Shown here piece after piece: positions 8,032-15,991 of a DNA stretch of 30,496 nucleotides. The translations under genes and the position numbers were made by a program. The notes beneath the pieces are model-generated. The model ran no database searches, was not told where the DNA came from, and worked only from the letters and a program-made list of their open reading frames with translations. This DNA is from CALMFQ01 sp964495595. GTDB lineage: Bacteria > Pseudomonadota > Gammaproteobacteria > Burkholderiales > SCOH01. Location of the stretch: NCBI GenBank assembly GCA_964495595.1, contig CAZBWH010000036.1:1-30496 (forward strand), given 5' to 3'. The first letter of the stretch is position 1, and the number at the start of each line of letters is the position of its first letter.

Positions 8032-9907
8032 ATGTACGACCTGCTGAATTCGATTGCGTCCCCGGCCGACCTGCGCCTTCTCGACCGCAAACACCTCAAG
8101 GTACTGGCAACTGAACTGCGCGAGTTCATTCTCGAATCAGTCAGCAAGACCGGCGGACACCTGGCGTCCAACCTCGGCGCGATCGAGCTGACCATTGCGC
8201 TGCATTATGTGTATGACACCCCGAACGACCTGCTGGTCTGGGATGTCGGCCACCAGAGCTACCCGCACAAGATACTGACGGGCCGACGGGAAGGCATGGC
8301 ACGACTGCGGATGAAGGATGGCCTGGCCGGTTTTCCAAAACGAGAGGAATCTCCGTTTGACACCTTTGGCGTAGGGCACTCAAGCACATCGATATCTGCG
8401 GCACTGGGCATGGCCGTGGCCGCCNNNNNNNNNNGTAGCCAACAAACTGAAAGGCAACGCACGACATGCGGTCGCCATCATCGGTGATGGCGCCATGACT
8501 GCCGGGATGGCATTTGAAGCCCTGAACAACGCCGGAGCAATGGACGCCAACATGCTGGTGATCCTCAACGACAACGAGATGTCGATCTCACCCAATGTCG
8601 GTGCACTCAACAACTACCTGTCGAAGCTCATTTCCGGCCGGCTGTACAACACCGTACGCCGCAACGGCAGCAAATTGCTCGAAGCGGCCCCGCCACTGCA
8701 CGAATTCGTCCGGCGCACCGAAGAACACTTCAAGGGCATGTTCACCCCCAGCACCTTATTCGAGGAGTTCGGCTTTCATTATTTTGGCCCAATCGATGGC
8801 CACGATATTGATACCCTGATCGAGACACTGGACAACATCAGGCAACTGGACGGGCCACGTTTCCTGCACATCGTCACCCGCAAGGGGCAAGGTTACAAAC
8901 TGGCAGAAAACGACCCGGTTCTGTACCACGGAGTCAGCAAATTTGACCGGACAAACGGAATCGTAGGCAGCAAGGCTGGGGGCAAGCCAAGTTATACACA
9001 GATCTTTGGCGACTGGCTGTGCGATATGGCCCGCCTCGATTCCCGGCTGATCGGCATCACCCCGGCGATGCGCGAAGGCTCAGGCATGGTACGTTTCCAG
9101 AACGAATATCCGGATCGCTATTTCGATGTCGGCATCGCCGAACAGCATGCAGTCACCTTTGGCGCCGGACTGGCCTGCGAGGGGATGAAGCCGGTAGTCG
9201 CCATCTACTCTACATTCCTGCAACGAGCCTACGATCAACTGATCCATGATGTCGCACTGCAAAATCTCCCGGTGCTGTTTGCCATTGACCGCGCCGGGCT
9301 GGTAGGAGCAGACGGCCCGACTCATGCAGGCTCATTCGACATAGCGTTCCTGCGCTGCATCCCGAACCTGACCATCTTCACCCCGGCCGACGAGAACGAG
9401 TGTCGGCAAATGCTCTACACGGCGTTTCAACTCAATGGCCCGACCGCTGTACGCTACCCTCGCGGCACCGGGCCGGGTACAGCGATCGATCACGATATGC
9501 AGGAACTCCCCGTGGGCAAAGCCGAAGTCCGCAGACGTGGCCGGAAAATCGCGCTGCTGGCTTTCGGGCCTATGCTACAGCCCGCGCTGCAGGCAGCCGA
9601 CACCCTTGATGCCACAGTAGTCAACATGCGCTACGTCAAGCCACTTGACGAAACACTGGTCTTCAGCCTCTGCCAGGAGCATACGCTACTGGTCACCATT
9701 GAAGAAGGCTGCGTAATGGGAGGAGCCGGCAGCGCGGTCGGAGAAGCGCTGGCCCGCGCCGGGGTCAGCACGCCACTGCTGCAACTGGGCTTGCCAGACC
9801 GCTACGTCGAACACGGAGATCCAGCCTTGCTGCTAAAGGAGTGCGGCCTGGATGCCGCAGGTATCGTGCAGAGCGTAACCGATCGACTCGGACAATCGAC
9901 TGCATAG
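8032..9907 (+). CDS. dxs: 1-deoxy-D-xylulose-5-phosphate synthase, interrupted by a 10-N assembly gap
   Basis: Thiamine-diphosphate enzyme that joins pyruvate and glyceraldehyde 3-phosphate in the first step of the MEP isoprenoid pathway. The N-terminal part starts MYDLLNSIASPADLRLL and reaches GVGHSSTSISAALGMAVAA before the N run at 8425-8434. The rest resumes with VANKLKGNARHAVAIIGDG and runs to the stop at 9905-9907, with the ThDP motif IIGDGAMTAGMAFEALNNAG and the transketolase segment DRYFDVGIAEQHAVTF. The two halves are out of phase across ten Ns, but the Ns only stand for an unknown length, so this is no evidence for a real frameshift. About 624 residues in total, close to E. coli (620). 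Start ATG follows ispA by 4 bases. Confidence 0.93.
8425..8434. other. Assembly gap (10 N) within dxs
   Basis: Ten Ns fall at a codon boundary of the upstream reading. The sequence before the gap ends GTGGCCGCC (V-A-A) and after it begins GTAGCCAAC (V-A-N). The true gap must be a multiple of three for dxs to be intact. Family length suggests the contigs overlap rather than lack sequence. Confidence 0.98.
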
Positions 9908-9934
9908 CCAGATTCAATCAAGCCCCGCCAGCCC

Positions 9935-9954
9935 ATGCGGTAGACTGGCCGCAT
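9935..9954 (+). terminator. Possible weak terminator hairpin after dxs
   Basis: ATGCGG and CCGCAT form a 6-bp stem with an 8-base loop, followed by TGATTT, 28 bases after the dxs stop. The T tract is poor, so it may be only a hairpin. Confidence 0.3.
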
Positions 9955-9968
9955 TGATTTCCGATTAG

Positions 9969-9998
9969 TTTACTCAACTATTCTGCACGAGATATACT
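9969..9998 (+). promoter_or_regulatory. Possible promoter of folE2
   Basis: TTTACT (9969-9974) and TATACT (9993-9998) are spaced by 18 bases and end 29 bases before the folE2 ATG. folE2 genes are often repressed by Zur. I looked for a palindromic Zur-type operator in the AT-rich segment 9955-10015 and did not see a clear one. Confidence 0.35.
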
Positions 9999-10027
9999 TA
10001 CCAACTAATAAGTGCACAGGACTCATC

Positions 10028-10843
10028 ATGACCGCTGCAGCAAATCGAGCGATTGCCGATGTTCAAAACTCTCCGGATCACCGCAATCTGGCCATCAACA
10101 AGGTAGGCATCAAATCGATCCGTCACCCGCTGAAGGTCGCCGACAAGAGCGGCGGACTGCAGCATACGGTTGCTCTATTCAATATGTACGTGCATTTGCC
10201 CCACAACTTCAAGGGCACCCACATGTCGCGCTTTGTCGAGATTCTCAACAGCCACGAACGGGAAATTTCGGTTGAATCATTTGAAACCATGCTGCGCGAA
10301 ATGGTAGAGCGTCTGGAAGCACAATCCGGCTACATCGAGATGAGTTTTCCCTATTTCATCAACAAGTCTGCTCCGGTATCCGGCGTACAGAGCCTGCTTG
10401 ATTATGAAGTCACCTTCGTCGGTGAAATCCGTGATGGCCGATACCGCTTCACCATGAAAATCATCGTACCCGTCACCAGTCTGTGTCCGTGCTCAAAAAA
10501 GATCTCCGACTATGGCGCGCACAACCAGCGTTCACATGTCACCGTAACGGCAAGAACCAACGATCTGGTCTGGATCGAAGATATCGTACAGATTGTCGAA
10601 ACCCAAGCGTCGTGCGAACTGTATGGCCTGTTGAAACGCCCGGACGAGAAATACGTTACCGAACGCGCGTATGACAACCCGAAATTCGTGGAAGACATGG
10701 TGCGAGACGTTGCAGCCAGGCTAAACAGCGACGACCGGATCGAAGCCTATACCGTCGAATCGGAAAACTTCGAATCAATCCACAACCATTCAGCCTATGC
10801 CCTGATTGAGCACGACAAACTACAGGTCAAGGCCCCCAGCTGA
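10028..10843 (+). CDS. folE2: GTP cyclohydrolase FolE2 (type IB)
   Basis: Converts GTP to 7,8-dihydroneopterin triphosphate, the entry step to folate (and queuosine precursors); FolE2 is the metal-flexible alternative to zinc-dependent FolE. It has 271 residues. The family signature VTSLCPCSKKISDYGAHNQR is intact, with cysteines at 153 and 155, and the later YDNPKFVEDMVRDVA segment matches bacterial FolE2 proteins. The N-terminal part GIKSIRHPLKVADKSGGLQHT is also typical. An AGGA lies 6 bases before ATG. It has its own upstream spacer of 120 bases and is convergent with the next gene. No second folE copy is in the window, so whether it is the sole enzyme is unknown. Confidence 0.96.
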   Translation: MTAAANRAIADVQNSPDHRNLAINKVGIKSIRHPLKVADKSGGLQHTVALFNMYVHLPHNFKGTHMSRFVEILNSHEREISVESFETMLREMVERLEAQSGYIEMSFPYFINKSAPVSGVQSLLDYEVTFVGEIRDGRYRFTMKIIVPVTSLCPCSKKISDYGAHNQRSHVTVTARTNDLVWIEDIVQIVETQASCELYGLLKRPDEKYVTERAYDNPKFVEDMVRDVAARLNSDDRIEAYTVESENFESIHNHSAYALIEHDKLQVKAPS

Positions 10844-10921
10844 CCAGCAGCAGAAAGAGCGTCGTCGACAGCAGGCCAGCTTCCTGATGGCGTTGAAAGC
10901 CCGGCAGATCGGAAGGGAAAG

Positions 10922-11575
10922 TCAGTAAGGTTTGCTTAATTGCAGCGCCTTGCCATCCCGCCTCACATCCAGCCGGCTCAACACGTTATTACCCAGCAAG
11001 ATAACCGGGGGGTGCTCGCCTTCGTTGACAATGGCATCCAGATTCTCGAGCGTGATGCCACCGATGCGGAGCTGCTTGATTCTTACCTTGACAACTGAAA
11101 CGACGCTGCCCGTTTTGGATGCCAACACGCGGTTACCAACTCGCACATCGATACCGAGCCGCTTGGCCTCTTTCGCATTCAGGGTAACCAGGCTCGACTT
11201 GAAGTCCACCACGGCCTCGGTATCAAAACCATTGATTTTCAGCGGCGCAACAAACCGGCCGGCGGAATCTGCAACGATAGTCGCCGATCCTCCCATCCTG
11301 CGCGGTGCTGCGGCTACTTCGTCGCCACTGTGAAAGGCAGCGTCCCCCAACCCCAAGCGTTTGGGCCGGCCGTCAATATCAAAGCTGGCATCCGTCTTGC
11401 CGACCGCAATCAGCCTGACGCCCTCGGGTGTTTGCTGTCCGGGGCTTAGTATCTGCTGTCGACCACCGTCAATACTGACAATGGCCTTGCTGCCCATAAC
11501 GCCCAGCAGTGTCACTTGGGTAGCAGACGCCACCCAAGGCACACACAAGCCTAATGTCGCAAGCAGAATACGCAT
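10922..11575 (-). CDS. Exported retropepsin-like (clan AA aspartic protease family) protein with altered active site
   Basis: A 217-residue protein with a signal peptide (hydrophobic 3-17, cleavage likely after ASA at 18). The C-terminal half (about 98-217) has the retropepsin-like fold of the periplasmic TIGR02281-type family: GRFVAPLKINGFDTEAVVD, then LVTLNAKEAKRLGIDV, and a second hydrophobic block with VILLGNNVLSRLDV. Active members carry D-T-G-A-T/S after the hydrophobic strand. Here the aspartate D124 is kept but the next residues are F-K-S-S, so the triad is lost and proteolysis is doubtful. It starts 9 bases after the yajQ stop, so the two are probably co-transcribed. Substrate and role are unknown; a binding or scaffold function is possible. 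Confidence 0.75.
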   Translation of the reverse strand: MRILLATLGLCVPWVASATQVTLLGVMGSKAIVSIDGGRQQILSPGQQTPEGVRLIAVGKTDASFDIDGRPKRLGLGDAAFHSGDEVAAAPRRMGGSATIVADSAGRFVAPLKINGFDTEAVVDFKSSLVTLNAKEAKRLGIDVRVGNRVLASKTGSVVSVVKVRIKQLRIGGITLENLDAIVNEGEHPPVILLGNNVLSRLDVRRDGKALQLSKPY

Positions 11576-11584
11576 GATGGCCGC

Positions 11585-12070
11585 CTAATCACGAAAGTTC
11601 TGAAACTGCAGCGGAAATTCATCGATCGATTTGCGTACCAAGGCAATCGCATCCTGCAAAATATCGCGCTTAGCGCCCGACACACGCACCGCATCCCCCT
11701 GAATGCTCGCTTGCACCTTGAGTTTGGAGTCTTTGACCAGCTTAACGATCTTCTTGGCCAGATCCGAGTCCACTCCGGTCTTTACCGTCACGGATTGCTT
11801 GACCTTGTTGCCACTGATTTTTTCCGGATCATTTTCATCCAGGCAACGAATATCGACACTGCGCTTGGCCATCTTGCCAAGCAGGACTTCCTTCACCTGC
11901 CCCAACTGAAATTCGTTGTCGGCAAACAAGGTCAGCACCTTACCAGCTTGTTCCACCCTGGCATCCGATCCCTTGAAATCGAATCGGGTGCCGACTTCCT
12001 TATTGGTTTGATCAACTGCATTGCGTACTTCGACTTCATTGACTTCAGAAACAATATCAAACGACGGCAT
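11585..12070 (-). CDS. yajQ: YajQ family nucleotide-binding protein (cyclic di-GMP binding family)
   Basis: A 161-residue cytoplasmic protein of the YajQ family with two ferredoxin-like halves. The N-terminus MPSFDIVSEVNEVEVRNAVD and the segments TRFDFKGSDARVE and SIQGDAVRVSGAKRDILQ are diagnostic. A Xanthomonas member binds cyclic di-GMP and works with a transcription factor; other members bind nucleic acid or nucleotides, so the precise role here is inferred. It lies upstream of the retropepsin-like gene (9-base gap) and downstream of the DUF2799 lipoprotein gene (49-base gap), all in one direction. The ATG is preceded by a weak GGA. Confidence 0.95.
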   Translation of the reverse strand: MPSFDIVSEVNEVEVRNAVDQTNKEVGTRFDFKGSDARVEQAGKVLTLFADNEFQLGQVKEVLLGKMAKRSVDIRCLDENDPEKISGNKVKQSVTVKTGVDSDLAKKIVKLVKDSKLKVQASIQGDAVRVSGAKRDILQDAIALVRKSIDEFPLQFQNFRD

Positions 12071-12119
12071 CTTGATTCATCCAGAACGGCAGGGGCAATC
12101 ATTTTACCCTGATTTGCTG

Positions 12120-12635
12120 TCACATCGAATCCAGCAAACCAAGTCGTCGCCGCAGCAAAATCAACTGCCGGTCACGCTCGGCAATCTGGCGCCGCAAGGT
12201 GCTGCGCTCGCCATCACCTGCAGCTTTCTGCAATTGCTGCTCAAGCCGTTCGATTTCGCGATGCTCATGACGAATCTCTTGCTCTAGGTCGTACAGTTGC
12301 TTGCCACGCCGATATTGCACCAGGAAGCGAGACTCCCGCTCTCCCACACACACGTGGCCGTAGGAGCGCCCGGTACGGCCGAGTTCATAGCCGTTTTCCG
12401 GCGTGCAATAACGATACAGCCCTTGCTCTCTGCCAGAATAATAGGCACTCCGGTCAGGGATAATTCCCAGCTTACGGCAGGCTTCTGCATGTTCTTCAAC
12501 GCGGGAGCGTGAATGCCCGGCAGACCCGTCACGCTCACCGATTTCATACCAGTCTGCGCTGCGGCATTCGTTTTCAGACAGTGTGGCACACCCCGGCAAC
12601 ACACCCAGCAACATCCACACCAATAGTCTCGGCAT
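12120..12635 (-). CDS. DUF2799 domain lipoprotein with C-terminal coiled coil
   Basis: A 171-residue predicted lipoprotein. The lipobox LPGC puts the lipidated cysteine at residue 16. Residues about 20-105 match the DUF2799 pattern: a W near the start, G-x-x-DG, spaced R, H and C, PD with a Y-x-x-GR-x-x-GL-x-x-YC block, then G-x-x-G-x-x-Y and VC. The remaining 65 residues are rich in E, R, Q and L in heptad-like order and should form a coiled coil. Function is not known for the family. GGGAGAG lies 6 bases before the ATG. A TATACT -10 box (minus strand, 12662-12667) is about 30 bases upstream, without a clear -35. Cysteines in the domain could form disulfides in the periplasm. Confidence 0.85.
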   Translation of the reverse strand: MPRLLVWMLLGVLPGCATLSENECRSADWYEIGERDGSAGHSRSRVEEHAEACRKLGIIPDRSAYYSGREQGLYRYCTPENGYELGRTGRSYGHVCVGERESRFLVQYRRGKQLYDLEQEIRHEHREIERLEQQLQKAAGDGERSTLRRQIAERDRQLILLRRRLGLLDSM

Positions 12636-12683
12636 ACGGGCTCTCCCACGGATACGGATGCAGTATAGGAAAATTACGGGCGC

Positions 12684-12719
12684 AAAAAAATCAGCCCGCC
12701 ACGAGGGGACAAGGCTGAT
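12684..12719 (-). terminator. Rho-independent terminator downstream of ppnP
   Basis: On the minus strand a 7-bp stem (ATCAGCC / GGCTGAT) with a loop of about 16 bases is followed directly by seven Ts (12684-12690). It lies 80 bases past the ppnP stop and would end the DUF2788-ppnP transcript before the DUF2799 gene. Confidence 0.7.
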
Positions 12720-12733
12720 AAACGAGGAGAGGA

Positions 12734-12802
12734 ATGAACCAGATCAAAGATTTGGGAGCGTCCGTATATGGGCGCCCCCAGAGGATCTGGGTTTCAGTTT
12801 AG
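12734..12802 (+). CDS. Candidate 22-codon small ORF within a structured spacer
   Basis: On the plus strand an ATG at 12734 opens a 22-codon frame ending TAG at 12800-12802. The predicted peptide starts MNQIKDLGASVYGR and ends RIWVSV. The sequence just before it, GAGGAGAGGA, is an unusually strong Shine-Dalgarno stretch. The frame is antisense to the last bases of ppnP and overlaps the nested hairpin at 12739-12790. I found no clear plus-strand promoter and do not recognise the peptide, so this is a candidate only. Confidence 0.25.
   Translation: MNQIKDLGASVYGRPQRIWVSV
12739..12790. repeat. Nested inverted repeat immediately downstream of ppnP
   Basis: An outer 7-bp pair CCAGATC / GATCTGG (12739-12745 and 12784-12790) encloses an inner pair GGGAGCG / CGCCCCC with one mismatch (12754-12760 and 12773-12779). 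Read on the minus strand it forms within 9 bases of the ppnP stop and could stabilise the 3' end of the message or act before the terminator at 12684-12719. Confidence 0.5.
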
Positions 12803-13110
12803 CCAAAGTGACAGACGTAATCCAAGGTTTCCAGTGTTTCGATATCAAATGAAGCATTACCGGGAACCGTAAAGGACTGCCCTCCTTGATACTCCTGCCA
12901 ATCGGTTTCATCAGCCAGGCGGATACGGCATCTGCCGGCATTGAGCTCCATGATTTCCGGCGCTCCGGTATTGAAAGTGAGGCTGGAAGGGAAAATCACC
13001 CCTATGGTTTTCTTGCTGCCATCGGCAAACAGAACGGTGTGGCTCACACACTTGCCATCGAAATAAATATTGGCCTGCTTGACGACACTGACATGATCAA
13101 ATTGGGACAC
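12799..13110 (-). CDS. ppnP: Pyrimidine/purine nucleoside phosphorylase (DUF1255 family)
   Basis: A 103-residue cupin-fold enzyme of the PpnP (formerly YaiE, DUF1255) family, which phosphorolyses several nucleosides to free base and ribose 1-phosphate in nucleotide salvage. The family segments VVKQANIYFDGKCVSHTV, GVIFPSSLTFNTGAPEIMEL and SFTVPGNASFDIE are present. It is slightly longer than the E. coli protein (94). The start is GTG at 13110, with GGAG 7 bases upstream; the nearby ATG is out of frame. It follows the DUF2788 gene by 23 bases, so they are likely one transcript that ends at the terminator downstream. Confidence 0.93.
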   Translation of the reverse strand: MSQFDHVSVVKQANIYFDGKCVSHTVLFADGSKKTIGVIFPSSLTFNTGAPEIMELNAGRCRIRLADETDWQEYQGGQSFTVPGNASFDIETLETLDYVCHFG

Positions 13111-13133
13111 GCGAATACTCCAGTACAGTTAGC

Positions 13134-13331
13134 TCAGGAAAGCATCTTGGTAAGGATAGTCTTGATGAGGAAGCCTGCCACCCCGAGGCCCAATGCAAAA
13201 AACAGCACAATCGTGCCGTACTTGCCGGCCCTGGACTGCCTGGCCAGGTCGTACACAATCCATCCCATATACAGAATGAGCGCAGAAATACCGATCTGCA
13301 AAGACAGTTCCGTGAACAGTTCCTCAGTCAT
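13134..13331 (-). CDS. DUF2788 small membrane protein
   Basis: A 65-residue protein with two predicted membrane helices (about 13-30 and 41-60) separated by a basic loop ARQSRAGKYGT. The loop followed by a glycine-rich second helix (FFALGLGVAGFLIKTIL) matches the DUF2788 family found in gamma- and betaproteobacteria, whose function is unknown. The spacing to ppnP is 23 bases. No strong Shine-Dalgarno is visible before the ATG, so the start is less certain, but a later ATG would remove the first helix. Confidence 0.8.
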   Translation of the reverse strand: MTEELFTELSLQIGISALILYMGWIVYDLARQSRAGKYGTIVLFFALGLGVAGFLIKTILTKMLS

Positions 13332-13441
13332 TCAATTTGGCGCCGATGATGGACGCCCCTGCTTCAGACATTCAGTTGATTTTGTGCCAAAGGGCGGCAA
13401 GCATTCCTAAGATCAGAATACTGGCCGATACCCTCGCTTTA

Positions 13442-13480
13442 CCGGACAGGCAAGACGAACCTTGCTCTGCCATCGTCCGG
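13442..13480 (-). terminator. Hairpin downstream of argG, possible terminator without T tract
   Basis: CCGGAC (13442-13447) and GTCCGG (13475-13480) pair, with an inner GCAAG / CTTGC pair. It lies 20 bases beyond the argG stop on the minus strand but is not followed by a T run, so it could be a 3' end stabiliser rather than an intrinsic terminator. The rest of the 168-base spacer 13332-13499 shows nothing recognisable. Confidence 0.4.
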
Positions 13481-13499
13481 CTGGCACTGCAGTCAAATG

Positions 13500-14717
13500 C
13501 TACTTGCGCAGTCGTGCGGCGATCCGCATGCGCAGAGCGTTCAGCTTGATGAATCCGGCCGCGTCAGCCTGGTTGTATGCGCCACCATCATCCTCGAAAG
13601 TGGCAATGGTCGAGTCGAACAATGAGTCTTTCGAGTCGCGGCTGACTACCGAGACGCCACCTTTGTACAATTTGACCCGCACCCAGCCATTCACGTTCTG
13701 CTGGGTATGATCGATCAGTGTCTGCAGGGCAACGCGTTCCGGTGCCCACCAGTAGCCGGTGTAGATCAGGCTGGCGTAGCGCGCCATCAGGTCGTCCTTA
13801 AGATGGGCGACCTCACGATCCAGCGTAATCGACTCAATGCCACGATGGGCCTTCAGCAAGATGGTGCCGCCAGGCGTTTCGTAACAGCCGCGCGATTTCA
13901 TGCCGACGTAACGGTTTTCCACCAGATCCAGGCGGCCGATTCCATGCTTGCCACCGATCTGGTTCAGCTGCGCCAGTAACTCGTGCGGCTTCACCCGGTG
14001 GCCGTTAATGCCAACCAGATCCCCTCTCTCGAATTCTAGATCAAGGAACTCCGCTGCATCGGGCGCGGCTTCCGGGCTCACCGTCCAGCGCCACATGCTC
14101 TCCTCGGCCTCGGCCTTCGGGTCTTCCAGGTGGCGACCTTCGTAGGAAATATGCAACAGGTTGGCGTCCATCGAATACGGCGAACCGCCCTGCTTGTGCT
14201 TCATGTCGATCGGAATACCGTGCGTTTCGGCGTAATTCAGCAGCTTCTCGCGTGACAGCAGATCCCATTCGCGCCACGGTGCAATCACTTTGATGCCTGG
14301 CATCAACGCGTAATACCCGAGCTCGAAACGGACCTGATCATTGCCTTTTCCGGTCGCGCCATGCGACACAGCTTGAGCCCCGGTCTGGCGCGCAATCTCG
14401 ATCTGTCGTTTGGCGATCAGCGGGCGGGCAATGGACGTGCCCAGCAAGTATTCGCCTTCGTAAATGGTGTTGGCACGGAACATTGGAAAGACAAAGTCAC
14501 GGACAAATTCTTCACGCAGATCGTCAATGAAGATGTTGTCCGGCTTGATGCCGAATTGCAGCGCCTTTTGGCGAGCGGGCTCCAGTTCCTCGCCCTGCCC
14601 CAGGTCAGCGGTAAACGTAATAACTTCGCACTCGTAGGTATCCTGCAACCACTTGAGGATGACTGAAGTATCCAGGCCACCGGAATAGGCAAGAACGACT
14701 TTGTTGATTTCAGACAT
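13500..14717 (-). CDS. argG: Argininosuccinate synthase
   Basis: ATP-dependent ligation of citrulline and aspartate to argininosuccinate, the next-to-last step of arginine synthesis. It has 405 residues, the length of the common ~400-residue type. The N-type ATP pyrophosphatase loop is SGGLDTS at residues 12-18, and citrulline/aspartate-site segments such as VSHGATGKGNDQVRFE and GRLDLVENRYVGMKSRG are intact. ATG is preceded by GGAAG. It follows argF by 84 bases in the same direction, consistent with an argF-argG unit. The spacer holds a GC-rich imperfect repeat and one copy of the GTCGGGCAGAC motif. Confidence 0.97.
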   Translation of the reverse strand: MSEINKVVLAYSGGLDTSVILKWLQDTYECEVITFTADLGQGEELEPARQKALQFGIKPDNIFIDDLREEFVRDFVFPMFRANTIYEGEYLLGTSIARPLIAKRQIEIARQTGAQAVSHGATGKGNDQVRFELGYYALMPGIKVIAPWREWDLLSREKLLNYAETHGIPIDMKHKQGGSPYSMDANLLHISYEGRHLEDPKAEAEESMWRWTVSPEAAPDAAEFLDLEFERGDLVGINGHRVKPHELLAQLNQIGGKHGIGRLDLVENRYVGMKSRGCYETPGGTILLKAHRGIESITLDREVAHLKDDLMARYASLIYTGYWWAPERVALQTLIDHTQQNVNGWVRVKLYKGGVSVVSRDSKDSLFDSTIATFEDDGGAYNQADAAGFIKLNALRMRIAARLRK

Positions 14718-14801
14718 ATTGCTTCCTGATGTTTCAGCTTGCTATGCGCAGCAATGGACGGGCCAGTCGGGCAGACGGGCCCACTTTATTAAGGTATTCG
14801 G

Positions 14802-15707
14802 TCAGATTTTTCCCAGCAGCAGGTATTCAAGCAGTGCCTTCTGGGTGTGCAAACGGTTTTCAGCCTCATCCCAGACCACGGACTGGGAACCATCGATTAC
14901 TTCAGAACTGACCTCTTCACCGCGATGCGCCGGGAGGCAGTGCATGAACAAGGCGTCAGGCCGGGCCAGTGCCAGCATGTCACCATCCACCTGCCAATCG
15001 GCGAATTTCTGCTTACGGTCTTCGGTTTCATCTTCCCAGCCCATGCTGGTCCAGACATCGGTAGTGACCAGATCGGCACCACGTACCGCGTCCATCGGAT
15101 CGGAGAACACCTTGAGATGCTCTCCGACATCTTCACCCGCCTGCAGTTCGAAGCCCGGCGGCGTGGACACATGCAAGGTAAAGCCAAAGATCCGCGCGGC
15201 CTGTACCCAGGTACGGGCAACGTTGTTGCCGTCGCCAATCCAGGCCACGACCTTGCCGTCGATCGGGCCGCGATGTTCAATGAAGGTAAAGATGTCCGCC
15301 ATGATCTGGCATGGGTGATGATCATCCGTCAGCCCGTTGATGACCGGTACCCGTGAATATTCGGCAAAACGCTCAATGATCTGATGATCAAAAGTACGGA
15401 TCATCACCACATCCACCATGCGGGAAATGACCCTGGCCACATCCTCGATCGGCTCGCCACGGCCAAGTTGCGTGTCACCCGTCGTAAGGTTGATAGCGAT
15501 TCCGCCCATCTGGTACATGCCAGCCTCGAAGGAAACACGAGTACGGGTAGAGTTCTTTTCGAACACCATCGCCAGCGTCCTGTCCTTCAGCGGCTGGTAA
15601 GGCTGGTAGGTCTTGAACTGCTCCTTGATGAAGACCGATCGCCGGAACAGATGATCGTACTCGGCGCGGGAGAAGTCCTTGAATTGCAGATAGTGCTTGA
15701 TCGACAT
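14802..15707 (-). CDS. argF: Ornithine carbamoyltransferase
   Basis: Transfers the carbamoyl group from carbamoyl phosphate to ornithine, making citrulline for arginine synthesis. It has 301 residues from the chosen start MSIKHYLQFKDF. The carbamoyl-phosphate loop STRTR is at residues 53-57, DDHHPCQ is intact, and the ornithine-site HCLP has its cysteine at 257. The open frame extends upstream to 15788, but those 27 residues have no family match, so the start at 15707 is preferred. Its product is the substrate of argG, which lies directly downstream. No clear ARG box was found upstream. Confidence 0.96.
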   Translation of the reverse strand: MSIKHYLQFKDFSRAEYDHLFRRSVFIKEQFKTYQPYQPLKDRTLAMVFEKNSTRTRVSFEAGMYQMGGIAINLTTGDTQLGRGEPIEDVARVISRMVDVVMIRTFDHQIIERFAEYSRVPVINGLTDDHHPCQIMADIFTFIEHRGPIDGKVVAWIGDGNNVARTWVQAARIFGFTLHVSTPPGFELQAGEDVGEHLKVFSDPMDAVRGADLVTTDVWTSMGWEDETEDRKQKFADWQVDGDMLALARPDALFMHCLPAHRGEEVSSEVIDGSQSVVWDEAENRLHTQKALLEYLLLGKI

Positions 15708-15803
15708 GATAAGTGTGTCCACCCATGCATTGCCGGGCGGCCTCTTGTGGTTACTCGGCGATCCGGCACACTCCTGCATGGCTGCCATGTGCCAGAAACG
15801 AGT

Positions 15804-15828
15804 CCGGCGGTATGCAAAGTACCGCCGG
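15804..15828. repeat. Perfect 9-bp inverted repeat in the argF leader
   Basis: CCGGCGGTA (15804-15812) and TACCGCCGG (15820-15828) flank a 7-base loop, about 100 bases upstream of the argF start. On the minus strand this would be a strong hairpin in the 5' leader of argF mRNA, or a palindromic operator. There is no T tract after it. The rest of the divergent argF to DUF3579 spacer (15708-15991) holds two TATACT boxes on the plus strand (15943-15948, 15959-15964) ahead of the DUF3579 gene. Confidence 0.55.
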
Positions 15829-15991
15829 CGCTATTAATCGGGAGCCGTATTATTTATCCTAATTACGAAGGTGATGCAAGCAAAACACACCTCGCCAACA
15901 TCAACGGCCCTGCACAGACTAAGGGTAAGCCCGGAAGCAGTCTATACTGAGCCTGTTATATACTGCAGCCCGATGAAAGGGCTGGACTATC

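Noticed and set aside
8435..8495. A frameshift in dxs at the gap
   Set aside because: The change of frame is created by the arbitrary ten Ns; both halves are intact Dxs sequence.
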